64,000 nucleotides of DNA, taken from NCBI RefSeq assembly GCF_001646785.1, contig NZ_LRRH01000071.1:1-64000 (forward strand), written 5' to 3'. Shown here piece by piece: positions 33,706-41,719 of the stretch. The stretch is from Rhodococcus phenolicus. GTDB taxonomy: Bacteria; Actinomycetota; Actinomycetes; Mycobacteriales; Mycobacteriaceae. The translations under genes were made by a program, and so were the position numbers. Position 1 is the stretch's first letter; each line of letters starts with the position of its first letter. A model generated the notes under the pieces. The model searched no databases. It had not been told where the DNA came from and saw nothing but the letters and a program-made list of their open reading frames with translations.

Positions 33706-35097
33706 TCAACCGGCGGGCAGCCAGGCCCCGTGCAGTCCGGCGGGCACCCGGATCGGCAGCCGCACCCGCGCGAGCGGACCCGAGGCCGGATCCTCGGCGG
33801 GGAAGACGAGGAACCAGCTCGTCAGGTCCGCACGATCGGTCGCGACGGCTCCCCAGTATCCGGGACCACCGGCCGAGCTCGGCAGGTAGGAGGGTTCGCC
33901 CACCCCGAAGCCCGGGGCCCGCCACTCCGTTTCGGAGCCGGCGGTGACGTCGAACCAGAACAGCGCGTCGGCGTCACCCGCGGGCAGTGCCTGCGTGCCG
34001 GTGCTGCCGACGGTCGCGACGACCCGGTGTTCCCCGGTGACCAGCCTATCGTCGACTCGGGGGAACTCGATAGCGCGTTCGTGCAGGGTGGTGCGGGTGA
34101 CGCCGCCGTCGCCGATCACCGCGCGCCGCAACGCACTCGCGTTGGGTTCCCGCGATTCCGCGAAGCCGCCCGGATAACGCCATTCGACGTAGTCGAGTGC
34201 GACCGAACCGTCGGGAAGATCGAAGGCGTTGGCGGTGTGCCACATCCAGAACGCGTCGGTGGTGTGCCATCGGACGGCGCTGCCGTCGCGGGGAATCAGC
34301 GCGATGCGCACACCCAGATCGGGCTGCCATCGCAGCGGCGACCCGCCGCTGAAGATCTCCCCGAGGTCGAACACGAGCGGCGCGAGCACCAGCACGATAC
34401 AACGCTGCGTGAGCGCCATGTCGTGGATCATCAGTGCCCGATCGGTGCCCTCGACGGGGGTGGGGCCGCGGGTCACCGTGCCGTCGGCGCCGATCACCGA
34501 CCAGGTCAGATAGGGGGACTCGAAGGAATAGCAGAACGACACCATCTCGCCGGTGTGCGGATCGATCTTCGGGTGTGCAGTGAGCGCGACGGGAGCTGCG
34601 CCGCCGAAACTTTCACGTCCGAGTGTTCCGAGGTCAGGCCCGAGCGCATAGGCGGGCGCGGCCTCCGCGAGGGCGAGCAGCCGGCCGCGGTGCCGGACCA
34701 CGTTGATGTCGGGGAGGTCGCGGAACGTGTTTGCGAGATCGGGGCCGACCTCCTCGGCGGGCGGGAAGTACGGATCGGTCAGGCCCGACCACAGCGCGCG
34801 CCCGGCCTCCTCCTCTGCGACGACCTGCGGCGTGCGAACGAACCTGTTGGTGTAACACGCTGTACCGCCGTCCAATTCGATGCGATGCACCATGGCGTCA
34901 CCGTCGAGCGGATAGACGTACGAGCCGATCGGGTCGAACCGGGGATTCGGTCCGTTGCGCAGATAACTCCCGTGCAGGTCGGTGGGGAGTTCGCCTGCGA
35001 CCTCGAGGCCGCGGACGTCGACCTCCTCGCGCTGCGGTGCGAACAGACCGCTCAGGTGCGGGTGGTGTGCCATGTCGATCGGTGCCGGACGGGCCAC
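33706..35097 (-). CDS. carotenoid oxygenase family protein (retinal pigment epithelial RPE65-like)
   Basis: Protein of about 463 residues, seven-bladed beta-propeller dioxygenase. Landmarks are GSYLRNGPNPRFDP near the N-terminus and the four iron-binding His in TAHPKIDPHTGE, MIHDMALTQ, FWMWHTANAF and the C-terminal AGLHGAWLPAG. These cleave a double bond in carotenoids, stilbenes or lignin-derived compounds using O2. The start is uncertain: GTG at 35097 or ATG at 35073 (MAHHPHLSGLF); neither has a good ribosome binding site. It is 152 bp after the SnoaL-like gene on the same strand. Confidence 0.9.
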   Translation of the reverse strand: MARPAPIDMAHHPHLSGLFAPQREEVDVRGLEVAGELPTDLHGSYLRNGPNPRFDPIGSYVYPLDGDAMVHRIELDGGTACYTNRFVRTPQVVAEEEAGRALWSGLTDPYFPPAEEVGPDLANTFRDLPDINVVRHRGRLLALAEAAPAYALGPDLGTLGRESFGGAAPVALTAHPKIDPHTGEMVSFCYSFESPYLTWSVIGADGTVTRGPTPVEGTDRALMIHDMALTQRCIVLVLAPLVFDLGEIFSGGSPLRWQPDLGVRIALIPRDGSAVRWHTTDAFWMWHTANAFDLPDGSVALDYVEWRYPGGFAESREPNASALRRAVIGDGGVTRTTLHERAIEFPRVDDRLVTGEHRVVATVGSTGTQALPAGDADALFWFDVTAGSETEWRAPGFGVGEPSYLPSSAGGPGYWGAVATDRADLTSWFLVFPAEDPASGPLARVRLPIRVPAGLHGAWLPAG

Positions 35098-35249
35098 GGA
35101 TGTGATCGTAACGGTCGCGGCGGTGTGGTGGTCGGAATCGGATTCGTTCCGGGCCGCCCACACCGATCCGGGTGCGCCGGGCATGCAGGCTCCCAGCGCG
35201 ATAGAGCAAGCAGCACGAACTCGTCGCCGACGTACGCCTGTAGGCCGGC

Positions 35250-35753
35250 TCAGCGCCCGTACCTGTCCCACCAGATCCGGGCGTCCTCGGGCAGGGTGCC
35301 TGCGTCCTGCGCGGCGCGGCACCAGCCCTGCGCCATCCGCAGGAAGTTCATCGGGTTGTAGGCGTCCTCCTCGTAGCTCCACAACCCGTCGCCCCCGTAG
35401 TGCAGGATCGTGATGTTCGCCGCCGCGTGGTGCGAACCGTCGCCCGGATCCTCCATCGGGTTGTCGATCTCGGCGATCACCCAGCCGCGGTCGGTATCGA
35501 CCACCGACCAGTTCGCGGGAAACGCGGTCATCCGGTTCCCGGGGAATGCGCCCATCGTTCGGATCACCCACTCGCGGATCGCGGCGCGGCCCTCGAACCG
35601 GCCGTAGGCGTGTTCGTAGTAGCGGGCGTCCTCGGTGAAGCGGTCCGCGAACAGACCCCAGTCGCCGGTCCGCCGCGCGTCCGCGGACGCCTGCTGGTAC
35701 AGCGCGAACGCATCTTCGAGTTCGCTGTGACTCCACCCCATGTCGAGACTCAC
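35250..35753 (-). CDS. SnoaL/NTF2-like protein
   Basis: Protein of about 167 residues with a single NTF2/SnoaL-like cone: WSHSELEDAFALYQQASADA, the cavity region FTEDARYYEHAYGRFEG, WVIRTMGAFPGNRMTAFPAN and the end AYNPMNFLRMAQGWCRAAQD. Such proteins include isomerases, hydratases and dehydratases as well as non-enzymes; Asp, Tyr and His near the cavity are compatible with catalysis. Start: GTG 35753 is chosen; GTG 35765 and ATG 35741 are also possible. Same strand as and upstream of the carotenoid oxygenase, so a joint catabolic role is possible. Confidence 0.8.
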   Translation of the reverse strand: MSLDMGWSHSELEDAFALYQQASADARRTGDWGLFADRFTEDARYYEHAYGRFEGRAAIREWVIRTMGAFPGNRMTAFPANWSVVDTDRGWVIAEIDNPMEDPGDGSHHAAANITILHYGGDGLWSYEEDAYNPMNFLRMAQGWCRAAQDAGTLPEDARIWWDRYGR

Positions 35754-35905
35754 CCCGTTCCGCACCCACCCGGGTGCCCCTCCCGCTGCCGGTACGCCGT
35801 GCCCGGCGTGGTCTGCGTCACTATCGCACGACCATGGCCCTCCGCGCCGACCGGTCCCGGGCGATGGGAGCGTGTGTGTGCACCGCCGTCCCCCGGCCGA
35901 TCCGC

Positions 35906-35911
35906 TAGGGT
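35906..35911 (+). promoter_or_regulatory. -10 box for the Mrr-like gene
   Basis: TAGGGT ends nine bases before the GTG at 35921, a near-leaderless arrangement that supports that start. Confidence 0.35.
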
Positions 35912-35920
35912 GAATCCGAC

Positions 35921-36919
35921 GTGCAGGATCGAGAGCGGTGCGGAGTCATTCCGCACGCGATTGGGGAAGGTGTGCAGCGCCGGAACGTGGTCGGAGCCTC
36001 CGCCGAAAGCTCGGTCGACGACGAAGTCGCGCTGCCGCCGTACACGGATCTGTTGTGGCCCACCCTGCAAGCGGTCATCGCGCTCGGCGGGTCCGGCGTC
36101 ATCGAGGAGATCGACGCCGAAGTGATCGACCGTGCCGGGCTGCCCGACGCGGTGCGGACCGTGCTCCACGGCGACGGCCCCGGCACCGAGATCGAATACC
36201 GGGTCGCGTGGGCCCGGACCTATCTCAAGGGCATGGGCCTGCTGTCGAACACCCGCCGCGGCGTGTGGAGCGTGACGGACCGGGGCCGCGCGGTGCGCGA
36301 ATCCGAGATCAAGCCCATGCAGGTCGCGTACACCGCGGAGAAGCGCCGCAAGCGGCTGGTCCGCAATGCGTCGTCGGGCGCTCAGGTCGTGCCGCTCGTG
36401 GCGGCACCCGAGGATCCCGAACTCTGGCGCGAACCGGTCCTGGCCGCGGTCGCGGAGCTGCCCGCCGACGGCTTCGCCCGGATGGTCAGCTCGGTGTTGC
36501 GCGCCGCCGGGTTCACGACCCTGACGATCCCCGCGCCCGGTTCCGTGCCGGACACCGAACCCGACGACGCGGACGCCGCGGTCGAGGGCACGGGCGTGCT
36601 GAGGATCTCGCTGCTCAGCTTCTCGGTGTTCTTCCGTTTCGTACGCGGACCCGAGCGGGCCGGCGCCGACGTCGTCCGTGAGTTCCGTGCCGCCATGGTC
36701 GGTCGCGGCGACAAGGGCCTGCTCGTCTCCACCGGCTCGTTCACCGACGACGCCCGCGCCGAGGCGCACCGCCACGGCGCGCCCCCGATCGACCTGATCG
36801 ACGGCGACGGTCTGTGCGACCTGCTCAAGGAACACGGTCTCGGGGTGCGCACCACGGTGCGGACGGTCGAGGACGTCGCGCTGATTCCGGCGTACTTCGC
36901 CGATCTCTCGGGCCGCTAG
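35921..36919 (+). CDS. Mrr-like protein with degenerate nuclease core
   Basis: Protein of 332 residues. An Mrr N-terminal winged helix is clear (LPPYTDLLWPTLQAVIALGG, then RGVWSVTDRGRAV). The C-terminal region keeps the Mrr scaffold (FARMVSSVLRAAGF, GLLVSTGSFTDDARAEAHRH, IDLIDGDGLCDLL) but the catalytic core does not: the usual GGxD and Q-x-K strands are replaced by ADAAVEGTGVLRIS and FSVFFRFVRG. So it is probably not an active restriction nuclease. No methylase or partner is nearby. The start is GTG 35921 with a -10-like TAGGGT nine bases upstream; GTG 35972 is an alternative. It may act as a DNA-binding or modified-DNA sensor; that is inference. Confidence 0.75.
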   Translation: MQDRERCGVIPHAIGEGVQRRNVVGASAESSVDDEVALPPYTDLLWPTLQAVIALGGSGVIEEIDAEVIDRAGLPDAVRTVLHGDGPGTEIEYRVAWARTYLKGMGLLSNTRRGVWSVTDRGRAVRESEIKPMQVAYTAEKRRKRLVRNASSGAQVVPLVAAPEDPELWREPVLAAVAELPADGFARMVSSVLRAAGFTTLTIPAPGSVPDTEPDDADAAVEGTGVLRISLLSFSVFFRFVRGPERAGADVVREFRAAMVGRGDKGLLVSTGSFTDDARAEAHRHGAPPIDLIDGDGLCDLLKEHGLGVRTTVRTVEDVALIPAYFADLSGR

Positions 36920-37029
36920 GCGGGCAGGTACCCGAGGTCCCGGGTTTCGCGTGTTGCCCCTGTGACGGCTGGGGATGTGGTCCAATACCGGATGGTGCTC
37001 ACCGACCGAACCGGCCGAATCGAGGTGTG

Positions 37030-37758
37030 ATGAGTCTTTCTCGTCGGGAACTGTTGCGGTATGCGGCGATCGGCTCGGGAGCGGTGTGGCTGTCCGTCGT
37101 CGCGGCCCCCGGTGTCGCGCAGGGCAGGGAGGTCCTGGGCACGATCGTCGACTATTCGGCGGATGTGCCGTCGCCGCAGTCGATCCGCGCGGCCGGGCAC
37201 ATCGGTGCGATCCGCTATGTGTCGGATCGCCGTCCGGGTGCCGAGTGGATGCTCGCCAAGCCGCTGACCGAGTCGGAGGCCACGGACCTGACCGACAGCG
37301 GGCTCGAGGTGGTCTCCTGCTACCAGTTCGGCAAGGCCGAGACCGCGGACTGGCGTGGCGGTTTCGACGCCGGGGTGAAGCACGCGACCCGCGGTCTGGA
37401 ACTGCACCGCGCGGCGGGCGGCCCCGACGACCGCCCGATCTACGCGTCGATCGACGACAATCCGTCGCCGCTGGACTTCGCGACGATGATCGCGCCGTAC
37501 CTGCTCGGATGGCAGTCGGTGATCGGCCGGGAGAACACCGGCGTGTACGCGAACTCGCCGACCATCGACCTCGCCGCCGCGGCGCAGCTGGGCTCGTTCT
37601 ACTGGCAGCACGATTGGGGCACCCCGAAGGGCTATGTGCATCCGCTGGCGAATCTGCACCAGCTGCCCGGGCAGAAGGATGCGATCGACGGGATCGGCAT
37701 CGACGTCAATCACGTGCTCACCGCCGACTACGGGCAGTGGTCTCTCTCGGCCGTGTAG
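37030..37758 (+). CDS. Tat-exported DUF1906 glycoside hydrolase-like protein, Rv2525c-like
   Basis: Protein of 242 residues with a twin-arginine signal: SRRELLRYAAIGSG followed by hydrophobic AVWLSVVAAPGVAQG. The mature part is a DUF1906/GH25-like TIM barrel (GTIVDYSADVPSPQSIRAAG, IGAIRYVSDRRPG, YASIDDNPSPLDFATMIAPY, FYWQHDWGTPKGYVHPLANL, IDVNHVLTADYGQW). Length and layout match mycobacterial Rv2525c, a Tat substrate linked to cell-wall processes and beta-lactam response. The ATG at 37030 follows a GTG codon directly; either could start. It lies 110 bp after the Mrr-like gene. Confidence 0.9.
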   Translation: MSLSRRELLRYAAIGSGAVWLSVVAAPGVAQGREVLGTIVDYSADVPSPQSIRAAGHIGAIRYVSDRRPGAEWMLAKPLTESEATDLTDSGLEVVSCYQFGKAETADWRGGFDAGVKHATRGLELHRAAGGPDDRPIYASIDDNPSPLDFATMIAPYLLGWQSVIGRENTGVYANSPTIDLAAAAQLGSFYWQHDWGTPKGYVHPLANLHQLPGQKDAIDGIGIDVNHVLTADYGQWSLSAV

Positions 37759-37770
37759 ACGCCCCGGTCC

Positions 37771-38136
37771 TCAGCTCTGGCAGTGTTGCGCCGGATCACT
37801 CTCCGTGGCGGTGACCACGAGCGCGGGATGTTCGGATTCCGGGGCGCTGTGGTTGCCCCGCCACGACAGCAGCGACCACCGGGACAGCCCGGACAAGGCG
37901 GACCCGAGACTGCCGAACGACCACGACGACAGGGCCGATCCTGCGGAGCCGATCGAGCCGACGGACAGGATCGAGCCGACGCTGCCGATCGACAGGATCG
38001 AGTAGGCGGATCCGATGGACAGGATCGAGCCCTCCGAGCGGATCGACAGGATCGACCGGCGTGAGCCGATCGAGCGGATCGAACGGGTCCGGTCGGTGCT
38101 GCAGCGATGTCGTGCACCGCAAGTGGTGTGGGCCAT
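37771..38136 (-). CDS. Ser-x-x tripeptide repeat protein
   Basis: Protein of 121 residues dominated by 25 consecutive tripeptides ending in Ser (Ser at 19, 22 and so on to 91), such as S-I-L, S-I-G, S-V-G, S-A-G. Such strict periodicity predicts a regular beta-solenoid with a flat Ser ladder, comparable to ice-binding or DNA-mimic solenoids, although that is inference. Flanks are short: MAHTTCGARHRC before and WRGNHSAPESEHPAL...CQS after; three Cys lie outside the repeat (residues 6, 12, 119). GGAG just before the ATG supports the start; GTG at 38151 is an alternative. It lies downstream of the terminator of the exported-protein gene, so has its own promoter. I recall similar uncharacterised actinobacterial sequences. 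Confidence 0.65.
   Translation of the reverse strand: MAHTTCGARHRCSTDRTRSIRSIGSRRSILSIRSEGSILSIGSAYSILSIGSVGSILSVGSIGSAGSALSSWSFGSLGSALSGLSRWSLLSWRGNHSAPESEHPALVVTATESDPAQHCQS
37864..38088 (-). repeat. 225-bp Ser-x-x coding repeat
   Basis: Twenty-five 9-bp units coding S-x-x, with higher-order 18- and 27-bp periodicity (for example TCGATCCTGTCGATCGG recurring). The DNA is more repetitive than the protein alone needs, suggesting growth by local duplication. Confidence 0.75.
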
Positions 38137-38186
38137 GCTCCGGTCTACCACGTCGTGGCGGCCGATCGAAAGGGCCCGGAAACGAC

Positions 38187-38218
38187 GGGACCGCCGGGGC
38201 GTGTGCCCCGGCGGTCCC
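38187..38218 (-). terminator. hairpin terminator of the exported-protein gene
   Basis: A 14-bp perfect stem GGGACCGCCGGGGC with its complement around GTGT lies 21 bp after the stop of the minus-strand gene that ends at 38239. Confidence 0.75.
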
Positions 38219-38238
38219 GATCGAAGAAGGGTTTCGTG

Positions 38239-39102
38239 TCAGCGCACCGTGACCAGTCCGATGGTCGGCAGGAAGGTGCACGAGCGCGGCTCGGCGTCCG
38301 GCTTCTGGGTGGTGATACCGCCCGAGATCACGGCGACGACGTTGCCGGATCCCGTGTCGGCGATCGCGCTGAGCGTGGCCGGGCCGTCCGGATTGATCTT
38401 CGCCTCACCGGTGAGCGGCTGCGAGCCGGTCCGGCCGTTGGAGACGTTGAGCCAGCTCACGGTGAGCGGGCTCTCCTGCGTCGGGGCGAGCGGTGCAGTG
38501 CCCAGGGCCGTGAACACGAACCCGGTCTGGCCGGCGGCCGGTCCCGGAGGAGGCAGGTGCGACGGCCCGCCCACGGCGAGCGCGGTGCCGACCGAGTCGG
38601 CGCCGTCGCCCACGCAGTCCTGGCCGAGGGTCGGGTACAGGAACTGCGAGATGACCACGGTGTTCGGATCCGGGATTTCAGGGCCGCCCCCGCCACTGCC
38701 GTCCAGGAACGTGATGACCCGATTGAGCGTCGCCTTGACCGAGTCGGGGAGCTGCGAGTTCGCGAGCAGCTCCTTGGCCTGCGCGAGAAGGTCGTTCTTA
38801 CCGTCGTCAGCGACGTCGGAGGGTCCCGCAGCGGCGCCGACGATCGCGGGGGCGAGGGACGCGAGGGCCTCGATCTCGTCGGGATTCGCGACCTGGTTGG
38901 CGAGAAGGTTCGTCAGCGTCTCGATGGACAGGTCCGCAGGCACCACGACGCCAGGCAGACCGTTCGCGATCTGGGCCAGATCGGGAATGGCCGGGGCCGG
39001 TGGAAGCGGTTGCGCGACCGCGTGCGTCGGCACGATCAGTCCCGCGGTGGCGGCGAGTGCGCACGTGATGAGCGCCCGTCGCATTCCTCGAGTACGAAGC
39101 AC
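38239..39102 (-). CDS. exported Ala/Pro-rich protein (Rv1157c/Rv1158c-like)
   Basis: Protein of 287 residues with a signal peptide (RRALITCALAATAGLIVPTHAVAQ, cleavage after AVA). The mature N-terminal half is Ala/Pro/Leu-rich; the C-terminal half contains paired Cys (YPTLGQDCVGDGADSVGTAL and EPRSCTFLPTIGLVTVR) and FVFTALGTAPL. It lies immediately upstream of and divergent from pimE, as the Rv1157c/Rv1158c genes do in M. tuberculosis (recalled). No enzymatic motif. GGGGA is well spaced from the GTG at 39102; a promoter lies at 39174-39202. Confidence 0.8.
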   Translation of the reverse strand: MLRTRGMRRALITCALAATAGLIVPTHAVAQPLPPAPAIPDLAQIANGLPGVVVPADLSIETLTNLLANQVANPDEIEALASLAPAIVGAAAGPSDVADDGKNDLLAQAKELLANSQLPDSVKATLNRVITFLDGSGGGGPEIPDPNTVVISQFLYPTLGQDCVGDGADSVGTALAVGGPSHLPPPGPAAGQTGFVFTALGTAPLAPTQESPLTVSWLNVSNGRTGSQPLTGEAKINPDGPATLSAIADTGSGNVVAVISGGITTQKPDAEPRSCTFLPTIGLVTVR

Positions 39103-39473
39103 TGTTCCCCATCCTTGTCGTTGACGCCCCCGACGGCCCTGCGGGCCACCGCGAGCTGACGGCTCGAGGAGACACTCTATGTAGGCCCCCCGTTCGGTAC
39201 AAGCCATAGCGCTTGATTTACGCCGGCGGCATGACCTGCGGGAAGTGTAGTCACAGTGTCTTCCGAATGGTGGTATCCGGTAGACCGTAACCCCTTGCAT
39301 GCGTTACAGCTGGTGTTGGAGATAAAACTGTTACTCCTGGGACCAGCGTTTTCGGAGCGTCCGTGCCGAGCCGATAGTCTGTATCCCCGGTCCTCGGGTG
39401 AGCCGGGGCCCCTCGGATGCTCCGGGCCCTCCCGGATGTGCCCGGGCCGACGACGACGGGAGGCTGCGCCGCA
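39103..39473. other. 371-bp intergenic region between exported protein and pimE
   Basis: Non-coding, divergent. It contains the minus-strand promoter at 39174-39202 and, at roughly 39290-39345, an unusually AT-rich patch (GGAGATAAAACTGTTACTCC) that may hold the pimE promoter. No convincing RNA or additional gene was seen. Confidence 0.5.
39174..39202 (-). promoter_or_regulatory. promoter of the exported-protein gene
   Basis: Minus-strand TTGTAC (39202-39197), 17-base spacer, TAGAGT (39179-39174). Transcription would begin near 39167, giving a leader of about 65 bases. Confidence 0.5.
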
Positions 39474-40757
39474 GTGCCACACCCTGTCCGCCCCCCGCGC
39501 AGTCCGAATACGCAGAGGCCGGGTTCGCAGCGCCTGTGGTGGTGCGCGGCACTGCTCGTCGTGTCCGTCACCGCCCGGCTGCTGTGGGCATTTCTCACTC
39601 CCAACGGCTTCAACCTCGTCGACCTGCACGTCTACGTCGACGGCGCGGCGAGTCTGCAACAGGGCAACCTCTACGACTTCACATACTCCCGGGACACCCC
39701 CGACTTCCCGCTGCCGTTCACCTACCCGCCCTTCGCGGCGATGGTGTTCTTCCCGCTGCACTACCTGCCGTTCTCCTTCGTCGGCCTCGCATGGCAACTG
39801 CTCACCGTCGCCGCGCTGTTCGGCATCGTCCGGATCGCACTCGAGCTGGTCGTCGGTCCCGACGCGCGCAACGCGCGGTGGACCTCGGTCGCGCTGGCGT
39901 GGACCGCGATCGGCCTGTGGACCGAACCGGTCCGGATGACTCTCGACTACGGGCAGGTCAACGTCTTCCTGGTGCTCGGCATCATGTTCGCCGCGCGCAG
40001 CAGCCGCTGGTGGGTCTCGGGCGGTCTCGTCGGGATCCTCGCGGGAATCAAGCTGACCCCCGCGATCGCCGGCCTGTACTTCCTCGCGCGCCGCCGCTGG
40101 TCCGCCGCGGTGTTCTCCGCCGTCGTGTTCTTCGCGACCGTCGCGCTGAGCGTGCTCGTCCTCGGCGAACAGGCCCGCCTCTACTTCACGACCTTCTTCG
40201 GCGACGCCGACCGGGTCGGCCCCGTCGGATCGGTGTGGAACCAGTCGCTGCGCGGCGCACTCAGCCGCATCGTCGGCTACGACGTCGGGACCGGCCTGCT
40301 GTGGCTGGTCGCGGTCGCCCTCTCCGCGGCGCTCGCCTACGCCGCGTGGCGGGCACTCGGCCCCGACGACCGGCTCGGCACGCTCGTCGTCGTCCAGCTG
40401 TTCGGGCTGCTCGTGTCCCCGATCTCATGGGCGCACCACTGGGTGTGGGTCGTGCCGATGCTGGTATGGCTCGTGTACGGACCACTCGCGCAGCGACGCG
40501 GAACCCGCCTGATCGCGGCAGCCTGGGCGGTCGCCACGCTCATCGGAGTGCCGTGGCTTCTCGGCTGGGCCCAGGACTCCATCTGGGACATCTCACGACC
40601 CGCCGTCCTGTCGTGGCTCGGCGCGGCGAACGTCATCGGCGCACTCGTGGTCTACGCCTGGATCATCCACACCGGGCGGACACAGCCGCCCCGCGAACCG
40701 GTCACTGCCCGGCCAGCGAATCGATCCGACGGGCGAGAGCCGGATCCGACGCCGTGA
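39474..40757 (+). CDS. pimE: GT87 mannosyltransferase, PimE-like
   Basis: Integral membrane glycosyltransferase of 427 residues with about ten hydrophobic segments. GT87 signatures are the aspartate of the first periplasmic loop (NGFNLVDLHVYVDGAASL), TYPPFAAMVFFPLHYL, GQVNVFLVLGIMF and the later LVSPISWAHHWVWVVPMLVW. In mycobacteria PimE adds the fifth mannose of polar phosphatidylinositol mannosides from polyprenol-phosphate-mannose on the outer face. Start GTG 39474 with GGGAGG eleven bases upstream. Gene order to dehydratase and mutT2 supports the assignment. Its 3' end overlaps the convergent dehydratase by 56 bp. Confidence 0.85.
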   Translation: MPHPVRPPRSPNTQRPGSQRLWWCAALLVVSVTARLLWAFLTPNGFNLVDLHVYVDGAASLQQGNLYDFTYSRDTPDFPLPFTYPPFAAMVFFPLHYLPFSFVGLAWQLLTVAALFGIVRIALELVVGPDARNARWTSVALAWTAIGLWTEPVRMTLDYGQVNVFLVLGIMFAARSSRWWVSGGLVGILAGIKLTPAIAGLYFLARRRWSAAVFSAVVFFATVALSVLVLGEQARLYFTTFFGDADRVGPVGSVWNQSLRGALSRIVGYDVGTGLLWLVAVALSAALAYAAWRALGPDDRLGTLVVVQLFGLLVSPISWAHHWVWVVPMLVWLVYGPLAQRRGTRLIAAAWAVATLIGVPWLLGWAQDSIWDISRPAVLSWLGAANVIGALVVYAWIIHTGRTQPPREPVTARPANRSDGREPDPTP

Positions 40758-40989
40758 TCCCGCCCGCGGAATGCGTGGACAACGTGTACGTCACCTTCCG
40801 CCAGCGAATGTCGATGTCGGGATGATGATTCGCCTCCTCGGCGACCTCGGCCACCCGGGAGACCAACGCGACGGCGTCCGGAAAAGTTGCCGATTCGATG
40901 GTCCTCACCAGAGAATTCCCCACCCGGGACCAACCCGGCAGTGCGGCGAGGGCAGCATCGATCTCGGTGTCGGAGAGAAGCTCGGCCAT
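40702..40989 (-). CDS. pterin-4-alpha-carbinolamine dehydratase
   Basis: Protein of 95 residues. The diagnostic motif is EANHHPDIDIRWRKV with catalytic His-His; the N-terminal part (LLSDTEIDAALAALPGWSRV) and FPDAVALVSRVAEVAE complete the fold. It dehydrates pterin carbinolamine in aromatic amino acid hydroxylation, and a lone copy occurs beside pimE in M. tuberculosis (Rv1159A). Start ATG 40989. The 3' end lies 56 bp inside the pimE gene on the other strand. Confidence 0.9.
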   Translation of the reverse strand: MAELLSDTEIDAALAALPGWSRVGNSLVRTIESATFPDAVALVSRVAEVAEEANHHPDIDIRWRKVTYTLSTHSAGGITASDPALARRIDSLAGQ

Positions 40990-41040
40990 GACCCATTCTG
41001 GGACGATCCAGCCCGTGACCGCAACGACGAGGAGCAGCCG

Positions 41041-41442
41041 ATGACCGAGCGCCCGGGAGAAGTGGTGGCCGCCGCGCTGTTCCGCGACGGACTGCTGCTC
41101 CTCGCGCAACGCACCCGGCCCGCCGAACTCGCCGGCCTGTGGGAACTACCCGGCGGCAAGGTGGAACCCGGCGAAACCGTCGAGGATGCGCTGCGCCGTG
41201 AGCTGCGCGAGGAACTCGGCGTCGACGTCTCCGGCGGCGAACGCATCGGAGCGGCGGTGCCCCTGCCGGACGGCCGGATGCTGTGCGCCTACCGCGTCGA
41301 ACTGGTCGCCGGTGTGCCCGCCCCGCTGGAACACTCCGCCCTGCGGTGGGTGGACGCGGCGGAACTGGCGACGGTACCGCTGGTACCCAACGACCGGGAA
41401 TGGCTACCGGACCTGCAGGAACACCTGCTGCGCAGAAGCTGA
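41041..41442 (+). CDS. mutT2: NUDIX hydrolase, MutT2-like
   Basis: Protein of 133 residues with a complete Nudix box GGKVEPGETVEDALRRELRE-ELG. It fits the small MutT2 class that hydrolyses 5-methyl-dCTP and related oxidised or modified nucleotides. FRDGLLLLAQRTRPAELAGL and LWELPG precede the box. GAGGAGCAGCCG upstream gives a good start at the ATG 41041. Neighbours pimE and the dehydratase match the mycobacterial order. Convergent with the Cys-rich small gene. Confidence 0.88.
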   Translation: MTERPGEVVAAALFRDGLLLLAQRTRPAELAGLWELPGGKVEPGETVEDALRRELREELGVDVSGGERIGAAVPLPDGRMLCAYRVELVAGVPAPLEHSALRWVDAAELATVPLVPNDREWLPDLQEHLLRRS

Positions 41443-41450
41443 CGATGCGC

Positions 41451-41627
41451 TCAGGCCGCGCGGGCCTTCTCGAGTCGCTTCTTGAGTTCCTTCTTGCTGA
41501 GATCCTCGTGCTCGATCTTCTTCATCCGCATGATCACCACCGGGCACTTGATGCACCGGGTCTTCTTGCGGCAGCACTTCTTCTTCGGGGTGAGGCTCGC
41601 GATCTTGCTCACCTTGACCTTGCCCAT
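41451..41627 (-). CDS. basic Cys-rich small protein, 58 residues
   Basis: Tiny protein MGKVKVSKIASLTPKKKCC... containing four Cys (C-C-x4-C-x2-C pattern) followed by lysine-rich KKIEHEDLSKKELKKRLEKA. It resembles a zinc ribbon plus charged coil, typical of small DNA- or RNA-binding proteins conserved in Rhodococcus and Nocardia-type genomes. Start ATG 41627. No function is established. Confidence 0.6.
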   Translation of the reverse strand: MGKVKVSKIASLTPKKKCCRKKTRCIKCPVVIMRMKKIEHEDLSKKELKKRLEKARAA

Positions 41628-41719
41628 CGCGTGCCCACCTGTGCCTTCCACGGACGTGTTCGCGGTCACCCGACCGTGGAAGGCAGGTTAGCATTCCCTT
41701 ACCGAATTTCGGGGGAGCC

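Noticed and set aside
39177-39797. Minus-strand frames in the pimE upstream region
   Set aside because: Low-quality composition with no family, partly antisense to pimE; treated as intergenic.
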